Shown in pieces: positions 6,571 through 7,451 of a stretch of DNA of 7,451 nt. A model generated the notes under the pieces. The model searched no databases, was not told where the DNA came from, and was given only the letters and a program-made list of their open reading frames with translations. The DNA lies in assembly GCA_003554445.1 (NCBI GenBank), contig PWGJ01000009.1, forward strand, positions 1-7,451, written 5' to 3'. Numbering within the stretch: position 1 is the first letter of the stretch; each line of letters starts with the position of its first letter. The stretch comes from Candidatus Nealsoniibacteriota bacterium (GTDB lineage Bacteria > Patescibacteriota > Minisyncoccia > Minisyncoccales > PWPS01). The position numbers were made by a program, and so were the translations under genes.

Positions 6571-7115
6571 ATTACAGTGAAATAATAATCCTGATAGCTC
6601 TGCCCGTAGTCTTTATAATTTACGCTTTAGTCGTAATAGCGATATTTTTTTCACCCTCGAGCATAAAATCACTATTTTACGGAGCACCTCCGATTCCGAC
6701 CCCAAAAAGTGAAATAAAATGTGCTCTGAAGGCCGTAGAGCTTTCTGAAGGAGATTCTTTTTATGATTTGGGTTCATGTACCGGAAGAGTGGTTGCAATC
6801 GCAAGACGGGATTTCAGAGCTGACGCAAAGGGAATTGAGTATTCTCTTTTCTGGTATCTTCTTTCAAAAATAAATTTACGATTAAGAGGGCTGGAGGCTG
6901 AGATTATTAGAAAAAATTTTTTGGATGTTGATCTGTCCGATGCGGATGTCTTATATATGTACGGATCTCCGATGTTAATGAAAAGATTGGAAAATGGAAT
7001 GGATAAAGAGAATTCAATTAAATTAGTCAGTTATTGTTTTTCTTTTCCTGATCGAGAACCTGAAGAAGTAATAACCAGCCCCAAAGGTAAAAATATATTC
7101 ATCTATAAAATATAA
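6567..7115 (+). CDS. Membrane-anchored class I SAM methyltransferase-like protein
   Basis: The 182-residue protein has one N-terminal transmembrane helix (about 5-29) followed by a Rossmann-type domain. The GAPPIPTPKSEI segment, then FYDLGSCTGRVVAIA (motif I, D67-R74), GIEYS with acidic E91 (motif II), and a later DADVLYMYGSP (motif IV-like) match the general plan of FAM173/ATPSCKMT-like methyltransferases. Those in eukaryotes methylate lysine; bacterial substrates are unknown. The usual motif I is DLGSGDGR. Here the third glycine position is Cys71 and the next is Thr72, so SAM binding could be altered. The start overlaps the Hsp20 stop by 4 nt (ATGA), with a purine-rich GGAAGAAG just upstream, so translation is likely coupled. 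The stop codon overlaps the terminator stem. The substrate cannot be told from the sequence. Confidence 0.72.
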   Translation: MNYSEIIILIALPVVFIIYALVVIAIFFSPSSIKSLFYGAPPIPTPKSEIKCALKAVELSEGDSFYDLGSCTGRVVAIARRDFRADAKGIEYSLFWYLLSKINLRLRGLEAEIIRKNFLDVDLSDADVLYMYGSPMLMKRLENGMDKENSIKLVSYCFSFPDREPEEVITSPKGKNIFIYKI

Positions 7116-7143
7116 AATCGCTCCGGATCGGAGCGATTTTTTT
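7114..7143. terminator. Strong intrinsic terminator closing the valS-prsW-hsp20-methyltransferase series
   Basis: A perfect 12-bp stem AAAATCGCTCCG/CGGAGCGATTTT (7114-7125 with 7129-7140) has a 3-nt loop, and its T-run extends to 7143. The 5' arm overlaps the TAA stop of the methyltransferase gene. On the minus strand the stem is followed by TTTTATATTTTA, and it begins right after tRNA-Leu, so it can serve both directions. Confidence 0.9.
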
Positions 7144-7144
7144 G

Positions 7145-7228
7145 TGCCGAGGGTGGGATTCGAACCCACAAGCTCTTGCGAGCAGCAGGCCCTAAACCTA
7201 CCGCGGTTGCCGGTTTCGCCACCTCGGC
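7145..7228 (-). tRNA. tRNA-Leu (anticodon UAG)
   Basis: Minus-strand reading: acceptor GCCGAGG pairs perfectly with CCTCGGC, and the discriminator is A. The D-arm starts TGGCGAAACCGG. The anticodon stem GTAGG/CCTGC contains the loop TTTAGGG, so the anticodon is TAG (UAG), reading CUN leucine codons. The long variable arm with GCTC/GAGC stem marks a class II tRNA. The T-arm is GTGGG-TTCGAAT-CCCAC. No CCA is encoded. It is 84 nt and lies between two terminators. Confidence 0.96.
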
Positions 7229-7236
7229 TCTGATTA

Positions 7237-7264
7237 ATTTTATCTCTTATTAAATTAAAATCAA
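7237..7264 (-). promoter_or_regulatory. Promoter of tRNA-Leu
   Basis: On the minus strand TTGATT (7259-7264) and TAAAAT (7237-7242) have a 16-nt spacer, the same spacing as the tRNA-Glu promoter. Initiation near 7230 would be a base or two before the mature 5' end. The -35 overlaps the end of the upstream terminator stem. Confidence 0.5.
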
Positions 7265-7286
7265 CCCCTTCCGAAGAAGGGGTTGA
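7261..7286 (-). terminator. Intrinsic terminator with UUCG tetraloop after the pilin-like gene
   Basis: On the minus strand an 11-bp perfect stem TCAACCCCTTC/GAAGGGGTTGA is capped by a C(TTCG)G tetraloop and followed by TTTTAATTTAAT. It lies 31 nt past the stop of the pilin-like gene and just before the tRNA-Leu promoter. Confidence 0.85.
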
Positions 7287-7317
7287 AGTTATTCAAGGTC
7301 AACAAAACTTGGATTAT

Positions 7318-7451
7318 CTAGCCCATTATGAAGTTCAATATGGCGGGTACCGCATAAGCGAATACACCGATAAATACACCGACTATGGCGTAAGTTATGA
7401 ACTTCTTACCTTTGGCTATATTGTCTTCACTTCCACCTCCGGTGAGAATGA
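7318..7451 (-). CDS. Small membrane protein resembling a VirB2/TrbC-type pilin (N-terminus beyond window)
   Basis: The C-terminal 43 residues are visible on the minus strand; the frame is open to the window edge. A Gly-rich linker (TGGGSEDN) leads to IAKGKKF and then a hydrophobic segment (ITYAIVGVFIGVFAYAVPAI), ending FIMG-stop. A short basic loop followed by a C-terminal helix of this kind is the usual second half of two-helix pilin-like subunits of type IV secretion systems, which are common in Patescibacteria. The match is by pattern only, and the signal peptide and first helix are not in view. It is followed by its own terminator, then by tRNA-Leu on the same strand. It could also be another small integral membrane protein. 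Confidence 0.6.
   Translation of the reverse strand, partial: ILTGGGSEDNIAKGKKFITYAIVGVFIGVFAYAVPAILNFIMG

Noticed and set aside
1..7451. CRISPR array, transposase, prophage or defence genes
   Set aside because: No regularly spaced repeats and no protein motifs of these kinds were found in any gene.

Overview
The window is an AT-rich, densely packed bacterial segment. It most resembles a Candidate Phyla Radiation (Patescibacteria) genome. The reasons are inference from style: divergent but recognisable housekeeping proteins, a TsaD with an extra internal segment, a short valyl-tRNA synthetase, almost no Shine-Dalgarno sequences, tRNAs without an encoded CCA, and a small VirB2/TrbC-like pilin. 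The standard bacterial code fits, because no in-frame TGA interrupts a gene. No taxonomic marker is present, so this assignment is provisional.

Layout: (1) 1-1622, + strand: the 3' part of recG, running in from the left edge. (2) 1623-2145: a gene-poor stretch. It holds a chain of strong inverted repeats (1723-1939), a short inverted copy of the 3' end of the neighbouring tRNA, a two-way terminator (1987-2014), tRNA-Glu(UUC) on the - strand (2028-2102), and interleaved divergent promoters for that tRNA and for tsaD. (3) 2146-7115, + strand: tsaD, valS, a PrsW-type membrane protease, an Hsp20 chaperone and a membrane-anchored methyltransferase-like protein. valS to prsW abut with no spacer and hsp20 overlaps the methyltransferase by 4 nt. 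The series ends at a strong terminator (7114-7143). (4) 7145-7451, - strand: tRNA-Leu(UAG), a UUCG-capped terminator, and the C-terminal end of a small two-helix membrane protein resembling a T4SS pilin.

Functionally the window mixes genome maintenance (RecG), translation (tRNA-Glu, tRNA-Leu, TsaD for t6A modification, ValRS) and membrane/protein quality control (PrsW, Hsp20). No defence system, CRISPR array or transposase is visible. The least explained part is 1690-2014, which looks like either a structured RNA or a dispersed palindromic element with a tRNA-like end.
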